From Streptomyces lincolnensis (lineage in GTDB: Bacteria > Actinomycetota > Actinomycetes > Streptomycetales > Streptomycetaceae), in contig NZ_JAIHON010000002.1 of the NCBI RefSeq assembly GCF_021173675.1, positions 372,001 through 436,000 of the forward strand: 64,000 nucleotides of DNA, in the 5' to 3' direction. Positions 55,978 through 64,000 of the stretch are shown here, in pieces. Both the position numbers and the translations under genes were made by a program. Each line of letters opens with the position of its first letter. The stretch's first letter is position 1. Under the pieces are notes generated by a model. It was not told the DNA's origin. It saw only the letters and a program-made list of their open reading frames with translations, and ran no database searches.

Positions 55978-56193
55978 ATGAACCTCACGACGACCACCAC
56001 GGACAGGTACGCCCGCCTCGCGCGCGGCTGCCGCCCCCGTGGCTGCCGCGCGCCCGCCCGCAGGGTGCACGGCCGTCGTGTGCGGTACGTGATCGGTGAC
56101 GAACCTGGTCAAGTGAATGGCATGCGATGGCAGCGCCCCGTCAGGGGTGCGGGGAACTGCGCGACCAGACACAACGGTCCCGCAGCCGTCTGA
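55978..56193 (+). CDS. trpM: TrpM-like small basic protein
   Basis: 71-aa Arg-rich protein between trpC and trpB, the position of S. coelicolor TrpM, a small modulator reported to affect tryptophan biosynthesis and development. Begins MNLTTTTTDRYARLARGCRP and has several Cys/Arg pairs. Its last 20 codons (from QRPVRGAG on) fall in a dispersed genomic repeat, so the natural C-terminus may differ between strains. Assignment rests on position and size. Confidence 0.65.
   Translation: MNLTTTTTDRYARLARGCRPRGCRAPARRVHGRRVRYVIGDEPGQVNGMRWQRPVRGAGNCATRHNGPAAV
56131..56190. repeat. dispersed Streptomyces GCGCGGGGAACTGCGCGAC-type repeat
   Basis: About 60 bp (GCGCCCCGTCAGGGG, GCGGGGAACTGCGCGAC, CACAACGG, CCCGCAG blocks) matching, from memory, a very common intergenic element in Streptomyces; here it is inside the end of trpM. 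Confidence 0.7.
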
Positions 56194-56253
56194 CGATCTC
56201 CGCCCCCACGGCGATTAGTGCTCTCCACACACCACTCACCGTGAGGTACACGC

Positions 56254-57540
56254 ATGCCCAGCGAATTCTTCATCCCCGACCCGGAGGGTCAGATCCCCAG
56301 CCCCGAAGGCTACTTCGGAGCGTTCGGCGGCAAGTTCATCCCGGAGGCCCTCGTCGCCGCCGTGGACGAGGTCGCCGTCGAGTACGACAAGGCCAAGCAC
56401 GACCCCGAGTTCGCCAAGGAACTCGACGACCTGCTGGTCAACTACACCGGCCGCCCGTCGGCGCTCACCGAGGTCCCCCGATTCGCCGCGGAAGCGGGCG
56501 GCTGCCGCGTTTTCCTCAAGCGCGAGGACCTCAACCACACCGGCTCGCACAAGATCAACAACGTGCTCGGCCAGGCGCTGCTCACCAAGCGCATGGGCAA
56601 GACCCGTGTGATCGCCGAGACCGGCGCCGGCCAGCACGGCGTCGCGACGGCCACGGCCTGCGCGCTGTTCGGCCTCGAATGCACCATCTACATGGGCGAG
56701 ATCGACACCCGGCGCCAGGCGCTGAACGTGGCCCGGATGCGCATGCTCGGCGCCGAGGTCATCGCCGTGAAGTCCGGCAGCCGCACGCTCAAGGACGCGA
56801 TCAACGAGGCGTTCCGCGACTGGGTCGCCAACGTCGACCACACGCACTACCTCTTCGGCACGGTCGCAGGACCGCACCCCTTCCCGGCCATGGTCCGCGA
56901 CTTCCACCGGGTGATCGGCGTCGAGACCCGCCGCCAGCTCCTGGAGCGGGCCGGCCGGCTGCCCGACGCGGCCGTCGCCTGCGTCGGCGGCGGCTCCAAC
57001 GCCATCGGCCTGTTCCACGCCTTCATCCCGGACGCGGGCGTCCGTCTCATCGGCTGCGAACCGGCGGGCCACGGCGTCGAGACCGGCGAACACGCGGCCA
57101 CCCTGACCGCAGGCGAGCCGGGCATCCTGCACGGCTCCCGCTCCTACGTCCTCCAGGACGAGGAGGGCCAGATCACCGAGCCGTACTCGATCTCGGCCGG
57201 TCTGGACTACCCGGGCATCGGGCCCGAGCACTCCTACCTCAAGGACAGCGGCCGCGGCGAGTACCGCGCGGTCACCGACGACGCGGCCATGCAGGCCCTG
57301 CGCCTGCTCTCGCGCACCGAGGGCATCATCCCGGCCATCGAGAGCGCGCACGCGCTGGCCGGGGCCCTGGAGGTCGGCCGTGAACTGGGCGAGGACGGCC
57401 TGATCGTCGTCAACCTGTCCGGGCGCGGCGACAAGGACATGGACACGGCCGCGCGCTACTTCGGCCTGTACGACACCGACGCCGCCGTCGCGGCGGACGA
57501 GGCCGGCACCGGCGCGGAGATCGAGGGGGACGCCAAGTGA
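56254..57540 (+). CDS. trpB: tryptophan synthase beta chain TrpB
   Basis: 428-aa PLP enzyme joining indole and serine. [15 protein letters not shown] near the start; PLP Lys in [16 protein letters not shown] (about 105), [13 protein letters not shown], the phosphate-binding GGGSNAIG (about 248) and [31 protein letters not shown] follows. Standard TrpB1 length. GTGAGG Shine-Dalgarno; its stop overlaps the trpA GTG. Confidence 0.97.
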   Translation: MPSEFFIPDPEGQIPSPEGYFGAFGGKFIPEALVAAVDEVAVEYDKAKHDPEFAKELDDLLVNYTGRPSALTEVPRFAAEAGGCRVFLKREDLNHTGSHKINNVLGQALLTKRMGKTRVIAETGAGQHGVATATACALFGLECTIYMGEIDTRRQALNVARMRMLGAEVIAVKSGSRTLKDAINEAFRDWVANVDHTHYLFGTVAGPHPFPAMVRDFHRVIGVETRRQLLERAGRLPDAAVACVGGGSNAIGLFHAFIPDAGVRLIGCEPAGHGVETGEHAATLTAGEPGILHGSRSYVLQDEEGQITEPYSISAGLDYPGIGPEHSYLKDSGRGEYRAVTDDAAMQALRLLSRTEGIIPAIESAHALAGALEVGRELGEDGLIVVNLSGRGDKDMDTAARYFGLYDTDAAVAADEAGTGAEIEGDAK

Positions 57541-58355
57541 GCGGGAACATCCAGCTGTTGAGCGACACCCTGGCCGCCGCCAAGGCCGAGGGCCGTTCCG
57601 CGCTCATCGCCTACCTCCCGGCCGGGTTCCCGACCGTGGACGGCGGCATCGAGGCGATCAAGGCCGCCTTCGACGGCGGCGCGGACGTCGTCGAGGTCGG
57701 ACTGCCGCACAGCGACCCCGTCCTCGACGGCCCCGTCATCCAGACCGCCGACGACATCGCCCTGCGCGGCGGCGTCAAGATCGCGGACGTCATGCGGACG
57801 GTGCGGGAGGCCTACGAGGCCACCGGGAAGCCGGTGCTCGTCATGACGTACTGGAACCCCATCGACCGCTACGGCGTCGAGCGGTTCACCGCCGAGCTCG
57901 CCGAGGCGGGCGGCGCCGGGTGCATCCTGCCCGACCTGCCCGTGCAGGAGTCGGCGCTGTGGAGGGAGCACGCCGAGAAGCACGGGCTCGCCACGGTCTT
58001 CGTGGTCGCGCCCAGCAGCAGGGACGCGCGGCTCGCCGAGATCACCGCGGCGGGCAGCGGCTTCGTCTACGCCGCGTCGCTCATGGGCGTCACCGGCACC
58101 CGTGAGTCGGTCGGCGCGCAGGCGCAGGACCTGGTCGAGCGCACCCGGGCCACCGGCACCGGCCTGCCCGTCTGCGTTGGCCTCGGTGTCTCCAACGCGG
58201 TGCAGGCCGCCGAGGTGGCCGGCTTCGCCGACGGCGTGATCGCCGGCTCGGCCTTCGTCAAGGGGATGCTGGACGCTCCGGACGACGCGGCCGGCGTCGA
58301 GGCGGTCCGCGCGCTCGCCGGGCAGCTCGCCAAGGGCGTGCGGGGACAGGCGTAA
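57537..58355 (+). CDS. trpA: tryptophan synthase alpha chain TrpA
   Basis: 272-aa barrel enzyme cleaving indoleglycerol phosphate; indole is channelled to TrpB. Catalytic Glu in [16 protein letters not shown] (about 50) and Asp in ILPDLPVQE (about 135); [49 protein letters not shown] follow. GTG overlaps the trpB stop. Confidence 0.96.
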   Translation: MSGNIQLLSDTLAAAKAEGRSALIAYLPAGFPTVDGGIEAIKAAFDGGADVVEVGLPHSDPVLDGPVIQTADDIALRGGVKIADVMRTVREAYEATGKPVLVMTYWNPIDRYGVERFTAELAEAGGAGCILPDLPVQESALWREHAEKHGLATVFVVAPSSRDARLAEITAAGSGFVYAASLMGVTGTRESVGAQAQDLVERTRATGTGLPVCVGLGVSNAVQAAEVAGFADGVIAGSAFVKGMLDAPDDAAGVEAVRALAGQLAKGVRGQA

Positions 58356-58412
58356 CAGAGAACGCCAGATAACGTTACGGACAATACGGTCACCCGTACG
58401 GGTGGACCTGGG

Positions 58413-58441
58413 ACCGGGGAGGCGCGCTGCGCCTCCCCGGT
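58413..58441 (+). terminator. strong stem-loop after trpA
   Basis: ACCGGGGAGGCGC (58413-58425), GCT loop, GCGCCTCCCCGGT (58429-58441), perfect 13 bp, then TCGTTT. It ends the trp transcript, yet lies only 13 bases before the next start codon, so it may also fold in that gene's leader. Confidence 0.85.
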
Positions 58442-58454
58442 TCGTTTCCGGGGT

Positions 58455-59231
58455 GTGAGTGAGAAGAACCGTGAGGGAAAGCGCACCGCCCGCGAGCGAC
58501 TGGCGGAAGAGCGCGAGAAGCAGAAGTCCGCGGAGAAGCGCCGCCGGGTGCTGATCGTGGGCGCGAGTGTCGTCTGCGTTCTGGGGCTCGCGGCGGTGAT
58601 CGGCGTGGTCGCGGCGAACGCGGGCAAGGACGACGGCAGCGAGTCCAAGGGCCCGGTCGTGGCGCCCTCGGGGGCGAACGGCAAGGACGGCCTGGCCATC
58701 CCCGTCGGCAAGGAGAGCGCCAAGTCGACGCTCACGGTGTGGGAGGACTTCCGCTGCCCGGCCTGCAAGTCCTTCGAGACGACGTACCGCCCGGTCATCC
58801 ACGAGCTGGTCGACTCCGGTGAGCTGAAGGTCGAGTACCACCTGGCCACGATCATCGACGGCAACATGGGCGGCACCGGCTCCCGCAAGGCCGCCAACGC
58901 CGCGGCCTGCGCCCAGGACACCGGGAAGTTCACCGCGTACCACGACGTGCTCTACGACAGCCAGCCCGCCGAGACCGACGACGCCTACGCCAAGGACAGC
59001 AAGCTCGTCGAGCTGGCCGGCAAGGTCGACGGTCTCGACACGCCCGCGTTCCGTACGTGTGTCGAGAAGGGCACGCACAACAGCTGGGTGGAGAAGTCCG
59101 CCGCGGCCTTCCGCAACGGCGGTTTCAGCGGCACCCCGACCGTGATCCTCAACGGCACGAACATCTACGCGGACCAGTCGATGACCCCGATGAAGCTGAA
59201 GCAGCTGGTCCAGCAGGCAAGTAAGGGATAA
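58455..59231 (+). CDS. membrane-anchored DsbA-like thiol oxidoreductase
   Basis: 258 aa, same layout as the protein at 26768: charged basic N-terminus (RTARERLAEEREKQKSAEKRR), one membrane segment (VLIVGASVVCVLGLAAVIGVVAA, about 32-54) and an extracytoplasmic thioredoxin_4 domain with active site WEDFRCPACKSFE (CPAC, about 101-104) and cis-Pro region FSGTPTVILNG. GTG start; a strong hairpin directly precedes it. Probably assists disulfide chemistry in the cell envelope. Confidence 0.88.
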   Translation: MSEKNREGKRTARERLAEEREKQKSAEKRRRVLIVGASVVCVLGLAAVIGVVAANAGKDDGSESKGPVVAPSGANGKDGLAIPVGKESAKSTLTVWEDFRCPACKSFETTYRPVIHELVDSGELKVEYHLATIIDGNMGGTGSRKAANAAACAQDTGKFTAYHDVLYDSQPAETDDAYAKDSKLVELAGKVDGLDTPAFRTCVEKGTHNSWVEKSAAAFRNGGFSGTPTVILNGTNIYADQSMTPMKLKQLVQQASKG

Positions 59232-59308
59232 GGAGGAGGGCGGGTTCTCACACCCGCCCGTTATGGACCCGTAGCCGGGCCGCCTGCCGTGGGCCCGGTC
59301 CGGCACGG

Positions 59309-59314
59309 TAGCGT
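59309..59314 (+). promoter_or_regulatory. possible -10 of lgt
   Basis: TAGCGT ten bases before the lgt ATG; at most a few leader bases would be transcribed. Confidence 0.35.
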
Positions 59315-59324
59315 CGACCCTGCC

Positions 59325-60278
59325 ATGGAACTTGCCTACATTCCCAGCCCGTCGCGCGGAGTGATCCACCTCGGTCCCATTCCGCTGCGCGGCTACGCGT
59401 TCTGCATCATCATCGGCGTCTTCGTAGCCGTCTGGATCGGCAACAGGCGCTGGGTCGCCCGGGGCGGGCAGGCCGGCACGGTGGCCGACATCGCTGTCTG
59501 GGCCGTCCCCTTCGGTCTGCTCGGCGGTCGGCTCTACCACGTCATCACGGACTACGAGCTGTACTTCAGCGAGGGCCGTGACTGGGTGGACGCCTTCAAG
59601 ATCTGGGAGGGCGGTCTCGGCATCTGGGGCGCGATCGCGCTCGGCGCGGTGGGCGCGTGGATCGGCTGCCGTCGCCGTGGCATCCCGCTGCCCGCCTACG
59701 CCGACGCCATCGCACCCGGTATCGCCGTCGCGCAGGCGATCGGCCGCTGGGGCAACTGGTTCAACCAGGAGCTGTACGGCAAGCCGTCGGATCTGCCCTG
59801 GGCGCTGGAGATCACGTCCTCCTCGGACGGGCGGATCCCGGGCACCTACCAGCCGACGTTCCTGTACGAGTCGCTGTGGTGCGTCGGCGTCGCCCTCCTC
59901 GTCATCTGGGCGGACCGCCGCTTCAAGCTGGGCCACGGACGGGCGTTCGCGCTGTACGTCGCCGCCTACTGCGTGGGCCGGTTCTGGATCGAGTACCTGC
60001 GCATCGACGACGCCCACCACATCCTGGGCCTGCGCCTGAACAACTGGACCGCGCTGATCGTCTTCGTACTCGCGGTGGTCTACATCGTGATGTCGGCGAA
60101 GAAGCGGCCGGGCCGGGAGGACGTGGTCGAGCCGGGTGCCGCCGGTGGTCCCGCCGAGGACGGCGCCAGGACCGACGCGGCGGGCGAGACCGACGAGGCC
60201 GAGAAGACCGAGGCGGAGAAGACCGAGGGCGTGAGGTCCGAGGCGAAGGACGAGGCCGAGTCGGCCAAGAAGACCTGA
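59325..60278 (+). CDS. lgt: prolipoprotein diacylglyceryl transferase Lgt
   Basis: 317-aa membrane enzyme that attaches diacylglycerol to the lipobox Cys, the step before LspA. Seven or so hydrophobic segments. Family marks: IPLRGYAFCIIIGV, GGRLYHVITDYELY with the essential His region, the Lgt signature AIGRWGNWFNQELYGKP (about 140-156), and GRAFALYVAAYCVGRFWIEYLRIDD. The C-terminal ~55 residues are a Glu/Lys-rich charged tail of low complexity. ATG 59325 chosen; the upstream frame shows no family similarity. Confidence 0.96.
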   Translation: MELAYIPSPSRGVIHLGPIPLRGYAFCIIIGVFVAVWIGNRRWVARGGQAGTVADIAVWAVPFGLLGGRLYHVITDYELYFSEGRDWVDAFKIWEGGLGIWGAIALGAVGAWIGCRRRGIPLPAYADAIAPGIAVAQAIGRWGNWFNQELYGKPSDLPWALEITSSSDGRIPGTYQPTFLYESLWCVGVALLVIWADRRFKLGHGRAFALYVAAYCVGRFWIEYLRIDDAHHILGLRLNNWTALIVFVLAVVYIVMSAKKRPGREDVVEPGAAGGPAEDGARTDAAGETDEAEKTEAEKTEGVRSEAKDEAESAKKT

Positions 60279-60295
60279 CGGTTCGTCGTACGTCG

Positions 60296-60330
60296 CTGAG
60301 GGCGCCCCGGGAATCCCGGGGCGCCCTCAG
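60296..60330. terminator. bidirectional terminator between lgt and citE-like gene
   Basis: CTGAGGGCGCCCCGGG (60296-60311), AAT, CCCGGGGCGCCCTCAG (60315-60330): perfect 16-bp stem between convergent genes. Confidence 0.85.
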
Positions 60331-60342
60331 TGTGTGCGGCGG

Positions 60343-61185
60343 TCAGCGGCGGCGGGCCAGGGACAGCGTGCGCTGGGCCGTCGCCACCACGGCCGCGTCG
60401 ACGAACCGGCCGTCGGGCAGGGCCTGGGCGCCCTGGTCCGCCGACGCCGCCTTGACGATCGTCTCCGCCGCCTCGATCTCCGCTTCCGTGGGCAGGTAGG
60501 CGCGCTCGATCACCGGGAGCTGGCGGGGGTGGATCGCGGCGCGGCCGAGGAAGCCGAGGGCACGGCCGCGGGCACAGGAGGCGGCGAGCCCTTCCAGGTC
60601 GCGGATGTCGGGATGCACGGACTGCGGCGGTGGGGCGAGGCCCGCCGCCCGCGCGGCCACGATCACGCGGGAGCGGGACCAGTCGAGGCCGCTGTCCTCA
60701 CGTACGCCGAGGTCGGCGCGGAGGTCGGCCTCCCCGAGCGCGACACCGCGCACGGCGGGGTGGGCGGAGGCGATCGCGTGGGCGCGTTCGACACCCAGGG
60801 CGGTTTCCAGCAGGGCGTAGAGCGCGGGCGCGCCGCCGTCGGCGGGGGACGTGCGCGCGGCGACGCGGACGATCTGCTCGGCGGAGGTCACCTTGGGCAG
60901 GCGCAGGCCCGAGACTCCGGGGAGGGCGGCCACCGCCGCCAGGTCCGCCGCGGCGGCCGGGGAGTCCAGGGCGTTCACGCGGACGTGGACCGGGACCGGG
61001 TGCGGTGCGGCGAGGAGATCGGCGGTGGCCGCGCGGGCGTACTCCTTGCGGTCGGGGGCGACCGCGTCCTCCAGGTCGACGATGACGACGTCGGCGCCGG
61101 CGGTCAGGGCCTTCGCGACGACCTGCGGGCGGTCGCCGGGGGCGTACAGCCAGGTCAGCCAGGTCGGCGTGGTCGACGTGGTCAT
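60343..61185 (-). CDS. HpcH/HpaI (CitE-like) acyl-CoA lyase
   Basis: 280-aa barrel protein of the citrate-lyase-beta/malyl-CoA lyase family, which cleave (or form) 3-hydroxyacyl-CoA thioesters. LTWLYAPGDRPQVVAKAL (about 9-26), VIVDLEDAVAPDRKEYAR with metal-binding Glu/Asp, VHVRVNALDS, ALLETALGVERA and VALGEADLRADLG carry the active site. Last gene of the minus-strand operon; its ATG overlaps the CoA-transferase stop. Substrate is unknown: citramalyl-, malyl- or related CoA are possible. Confidence 0.9.
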   Translation of the reverse strand: MTTSTTPTWLTWLYAPGDRPQVVAKALTAGADVVIVDLEDAVAPDRKEYARAATADLLAAPHPVPVHVRVNALDSPAAAADLAAVAALPGVSGLRLPKVTSAEQIVRVAARTSPADGGAPALYALLETALGVERAHAIASAHPAVRGVALGEADLRADLGVREDSGLDWSRSRVIVAARAAGLAPPPQSVHPDIRDLEGLAASCARGRALGFLGRAAIHPRQLPVIERAYLPTEAEIEAAETIVKAASADQGAQALPDGRFVDAAVVATAQRTLSLARRR

Positions 61186-62381
61186 ACGGCGCCCTCCTCG
61201 CGCAGCGCGGCCACGTCCGCCGGGGTCAGGCCCAGCTCGGTCAGGACCTCCTCGGAGTCCGCGCCGTGCGGGCGGCCCGCCCAGCGGATGCCGCCGGGGG
61301 TGGCGGATAGCCGGAAGAGGACGTTCTGCATGCGCAGCGGGCCCAGGTCGGGGTCGTCGACCGTGGTGACGGTGCCGAGGGCCTGGTACTGCGGGTCCGC
61401 CATGACGTCCCGGACGTCCTGGATCGGGGCGACCGCCGCCTGGGCCTTCTCGAACGCGGCCAGCACCTCGGTGCGGGTGCGCTCGGCGATCCAGGCGCCG
61501 ACCGCCTTGTCGAGGACGTCGGCGTGGGCGGCGCGGCCGGCGCCGGTGGCGAACCAGGGTTCGTCGATCACGTCCGGGCGGCCGACCAGGCGCATCACGC
61601 GCTCGGCGATCGACTGCGCGGAGGTGGAGACGGCCACCCAGGTGCCGTCCGCCGTGCGGTAGGTGTTGCGCGGGGCGTTGTTGGCGGACCGGTTGCCGGT
61701 GCGCTCCTGGACGTAGCCCAGCTGGTCGTACCAGGTCGGCTGGGGGCCGAGGACGGCCAGCATCGGTTCGATGATGGCCATGTCGACCACCTGGCCCTCG
61801 CCGGTGCGGTCGCGGGCGGCGAGGGCCGTCAGCACCGCGTACGCCGTCGCCAGGCCCGCGATCGAGTCGGCGAGGCCGAACGGCGGGAGCGTGGGCGGCG
61901 CGTCCGGCTCGCCGGTGATCGCCGCGAAGCCGCTCATCGCCTCGGCCAGGGTGCCGAAGCCGGGACGGTGGGCCGAAGGGCCGAACTGGCCGAAGCCGGT
62001 GACCCGGGTGAGGACCAGGCGCGGGTTGGCGGCGGAGAGCTCCGGCCAGCCGAGGTCCCACTTCTCCAGGGTGCCGGGGCGGAAGTTCTCGATGATCACG
62101 TCGGCGGTGGCGGCGAGCCGCAGGAGGGTGGCGCGGCCGCCCGGTTTCGACAGATCGAGGGTGAGCGTGCGCTTGTTGCGGCCCAGCACCTTCCACCACA
62201 GGCCGATCCCGTCCTTCGACGGGCCGTGGCCGCGGGACGGGTCCGGCTTGCGGGGGTGCTCGATCTTGATGACCTCGGCGCCGAAGTCGCCGAGCATGGT
62301 GGCGGCGATCGGACCGGCGAAGAGCGTGGCGAGGTCGAGGACGCGCAGGCCGGTGAACGGTGGGAAGGTGTCCTCGGTCAT
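61182..62381 (-). CDS. CaiB/BaiF family (class III) CoA-transferase
   Basis: 399 aa. GLRVLDLATLFAGPIAATMLGDFGAEVIKIEHP opens the family fold; GLWWKVLGRNKRTLTLDLSKPGG, ENFRPGTLEKWDLG and the catalytic Asp in GQVVDMAIIEPMLA (about 172) follow. Such enzymes move CoA between organic acids. ATGA overlaps on both sides couple it to the ribokinase before and the CitE-like lyase after; transferase plus lyase is the layout of itaconate- or dicarboxylate-type degradation, but the acid here is not known. Confidence 0.92.
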   Translation of the reverse strand: MTEDTFPPFTGLRVLDLATLFAGPIAATMLGDFGAEVIKIEHPRKPDPSRGHGPSKDGIGLWWKVLGRNKRTLTLDLSKPGGRATLLRLAATADVIIENFRPGTLEKWDLGWPELSAANPRLVLTRVTGFGQFGPSAHRPGFGTLAEAMSGFAAITGEPDAPPTLPPFGLADSIAGLATAYAVLTALAARDRTGEGQVVDMAIIEPMLAVLGPQPTWYDQLGYVQERTGNRSANNAPRNTYRTADGTWVAVSTSAQSIAERVMRLVGRPDVIDEPWFATGAGRAAHADVLDKAVGAWIAERTRTEVLAAFEKAQAAVAPIQDVRDVMADPQYQALGTVTTVDDPDLGPLRMQNVLFRLSATPGGIRWAGRPHGADSEEVLTELGLTPADVAALREEGAV

Positions 62382-63271
62382 GACGTGTACCTCGCCTCGA
62401 TCTCCGGGCGGTACGGCATCGACGCCGACGCGCCCTCCTTCTGGACGGAGAGGGCGGCCGCCGCGGCCGCCCAGGTCAGCGCCTCCCGGATCGGCCGTTC
62501 CTCGCCGAGGGCCACCGCGAGCGCGCCGACGAAGGTGTCGCCCGCGCCGGTGGAGTCCACCGCGGTGACCGGTGGCGCCGGGATGGCGAGCGGGCCGGCG
62601 TCCCGGGTCAGACGGAGGCTGCCCGCCGCGCCCAGGGTGATCACCACCTGGGGGACGCTGTCGAGGAGGGCGGTGCCCGCCTCGAACGGGTCGGTGCGGC
62701 CGGTGAGCGTGGTCGCCTCGTGTTCGTTCGGCACCAACAGGTCGGTGGCGGCGAGGAGTTCGGGGGGCAGCGGCCGGGCGGGCGCGGGCGTGAGGATCGT
62801 ACGGACGCCATGGGCGCGGGCCGCCCGCGCGCCCGCGAGGACCGCGGCCAGGGGGATCTCCAGCTGGAGGAGGAGGGTGTCGGCGGAGGCGATGAGGGCC
62901 TCGTCGCCGGGCGCGAGGTGGTCGACGGTGGCGTTGGCGCCGGGGACGACGACGATCGCGTTGCCGCCCTCGTCGTCCACGACGATGTGGGCGGTGCCGG
63001 AGGGGCCCTCGACCGTGCGCAGGTGGTCGGTGGTGACGCCGGACTGTTCGAGGGTGGAGCGGAGCCGGGTGCCGAAGGCGTCGTGGCCGACCGCGCCGAT
63101 CATCGAGACGGTGGCGCCGGCGCGGGCCGCGGCGATCGCCTGGTTGGCGCCCTTGCCGCCGGGGATCGTGCGGAACTCGCGGCCCGTCACCGTCTCCCCG
63201 AGCTGCGGGGCCTTCTCGACGTACGTGACGAGGTCCATGTTCGTGCTGCCGAGCACGACGATGTGGGTCAT
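62378..63271 (-). CDS. rbsK: PfkB-family ribokinase
   Basis: 297-aa sugar kinase. VVLGSTNMDLVTYVEKAPQLGET at the start, IPGGKGANQAIAAARAGATV (about 36) for substrate binding, TPAPARPLP (about 165) and the anion hole/catalytic base VDSTGAGDTFVGALAVAL (about 238-255). Ribokinase proper is likely but other pentoses or nucleosides are possible. ATG with GGAGG 10 bases upstream; its ATG overlaps the ADP-ribosylglycohydrolase stop, and its own stop overlaps the CoA-transferase start. Confidence 0.9.
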   Translation of the reverse strand: MTHIVVLGSTNMDLVTYVEKAPQLGETVTGREFRTIPGGKGANQAIAAARAGATVSMIGAVGHDAFGTRLRSTLEQSGVTTDHLRTVEGPSGTAHIVVDDEGGNAIVVVPGANATVDHLAPGDEALIASADTLLLQLEIPLAAVLAGARAARAHGVRTILTPAPARPLPPELLAATDLLVPNEHEATTLTGRTDPFEAGTALLDSVPQVVITLGAAGSLRLTRDAGPLAIPAPPVTAVDSTGAGDTFVGALAVALGEERPIREALTWAAAAAALSVQKEGASASMPYRPEIEARYTS

Positions 63272-64000
63272 GGGCGCGTTGCCTCCACGAGTGTGAGGTG
63301 GGCCAGGGTGTCGAAGCCGGTGCCGTCGAAGTCGCCGACGGTGGTGGACAGGCGGTTCTTCAGGGGTGCCGTCCAGCGGTCGGGGAGCTCTTCCGGGGTG
63401 CCGGTGAGGAGGGCGGCGATGCTGCCCGCCGTGGCGCCGTTGGAGTCGGTGTCCCAGCCGCCCGACACGGCGCGGCAGACGGAGCCGGTGAAGTCGCCGT
63501 GCGCGTGGGTGAGGGCGGCGGCGATCAGCGCGGTGTTGGGGATCGCGTGGACCCAGTGGTGGGTGTCGGCGTAGGTGGCGTGGAGTTCGTCCACGACCGT
63601 GTCGAAGTCCTCGTGGTCGTGGGCGAGTCGGATGCCGTGCGTGATCGCTGTGGCCAGGCGGCTGTGCGGCGGGATCACCGTCAGGCCCGTGCGGAGGCAG
63701 CTGTGGATGTCGGCGGTGCCGGTCGTCGCGTGGGCGATGGCGGCCGCGATGAACATCGCCGCGTAGACGCCGTTGGCGGTGTGGGTGAGGGTGGCGTCCC
63801 TGTGCGCCTGTTCCGCGGCGGCGGCCGGGTCGCCGGGGTTCGTCCAGCCGTGGACGTCCGCGCGGATCAGGGCGCCGATCCATTCGCGGAACGGGTTGCG
63901 CTGCCGGGCCGTTCGTGGGGGGTTCAGGCCGAGGAGGAGGTTGCGGTAGGCGATGCGTTCCGCGGTGAACGTGCGGCCCGCGGGGAGTTCTTCCAGCCAG
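63268..64000 (-). CDS. ADP-ribosylglycohydrolase family protein (3' part)
   Basis: C-terminal 243 residues; the frame is open to the window edge. Family members remove ADP-ribose from proteins, DNA or small molecules, or cleave related glycosides. Visible: ERIAYRNLLLGLNPPRTARQ, REWIGALIRADVHGW, NPGDPAAAAEQAHRDATLTH, NGVYAAMFIAAAIA and the metal-binding GGWDTDSNGATAGSIAALL. The N-terminal catalytic Asp pair is outside the window. First known gene of a four-gene coupled operon. Confidence 0.88.
   Translation of the reverse strand, partial: WLEELPAGRTFTAERIAYRNLLLGLNPPRTARQRNPFREWIGALIRADVHGWTNPGDPAAAAEQAHRDATLTHTANGVYAAMFIAAAIAHATTGTADIHSCLRTGLTVIPPHSRLATAITHGIRLAHDHEDFDTVVDELHATYADTHHWVHAIPNTALIAAALTHAHGDFTGSVCRAVSGGWDTDSNGATAGSIAALLTGTPEELPDRWTAPLKNRLSTTVGDFDGTGFDTLAHLTLVEATRP

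Noticed and set aside
57456..60020. 854-codon minus-strand frame over trpA, dsbA-like and lgt
   Set aside because: Antisense shadow; no motif and no ribosome site.
1..64000. tRNA, rRNA, insertion sequences or prophage genes
   Set aside because: No cloverleaf-like runs, rRNA sequence, transposase or integrase motifs were noticed while reading; short tRNAs could still be missed by eye.

Overview
The window is high-GC DNA with GTG starts, four-base stop/start overlaps and short spacers. Its gene order matches the division/cell-wall to his/trp part of a Streptomyces chromosome core. All function calls come from motifs and family knowledge; no database search was run.

Layout. (1) 1-13.3 kb: end of the dcw cluster, all on +: murE (3' part), murF, mraY, murD, ftsW, murG, ftsQ, ftsZ, then pgeF (YlmD), yggS (YlmE), sepF, yggT (YlmG) and divIVA. 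These make lipid II, flip and polymerise it, and build the Z-ring and polar-growth scaffold. A 282-bp regulatory gap precedes ftsZ. (2) 13.5-17.3 kb: ileS on -, with a T-box leader that appears to work by hiding or freeing the Shine-Dalgarno sequence. Divergent to it is a TraR/DksA zinc-finger protein with a long histone-like Lys/Ala tail. (3) 18.6-29.9 kb: lspA, rluD, a GNAT, a CPA1 antiporter, an SDR, MscS, a dienelactone-hydrolase-like protein, Tat-exported PhoD, a DsbA-like protein, an unknown membrane protein and a DUF2252 protein. (4) 30.1-38.1 kb: dnaE1, a 54-aa protein, an NYN-domain protein, an ABC exporter pair and a membrane protein. (5) 38.1-42.9 kb: hairpins and an 81-bp tandem repeat, a 24-aa basic protein resembling bL37, YbaK, a Lon-N-domain protein and two unknowns. 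(6) 43.0-48.8 kb: hisD-hisC-hisB-(55-aa membrane protein)-hisH-priA-ridA-hisF. (7) 48.8-58.4 kb: an ArsR-like regulator with a large palindrome and an MFS exporter, then hisI, trpE, three small membrane proteins, trpC, trpM, trpB and trpA. (8) 58.4-60.3 kb: a second DsbA-like protein and lgt. (9) 60.3-64.0 kb on -: a tightly coupled operon of ADP-ribosylglycohydrolase, ribokinase, CoA-transferase and a CitE-type lyase, running off the right edge.

How they work together. No trpF is visible, which fits the bifunctional PriA serving both his and trp pathways. Many operon heads show a -10-like hexamer 6 to 8 bases before the start codon, suggesting widespread leaderless transcription. No tRNA, rRNA, insertion sequence or CRISPR array was seen.
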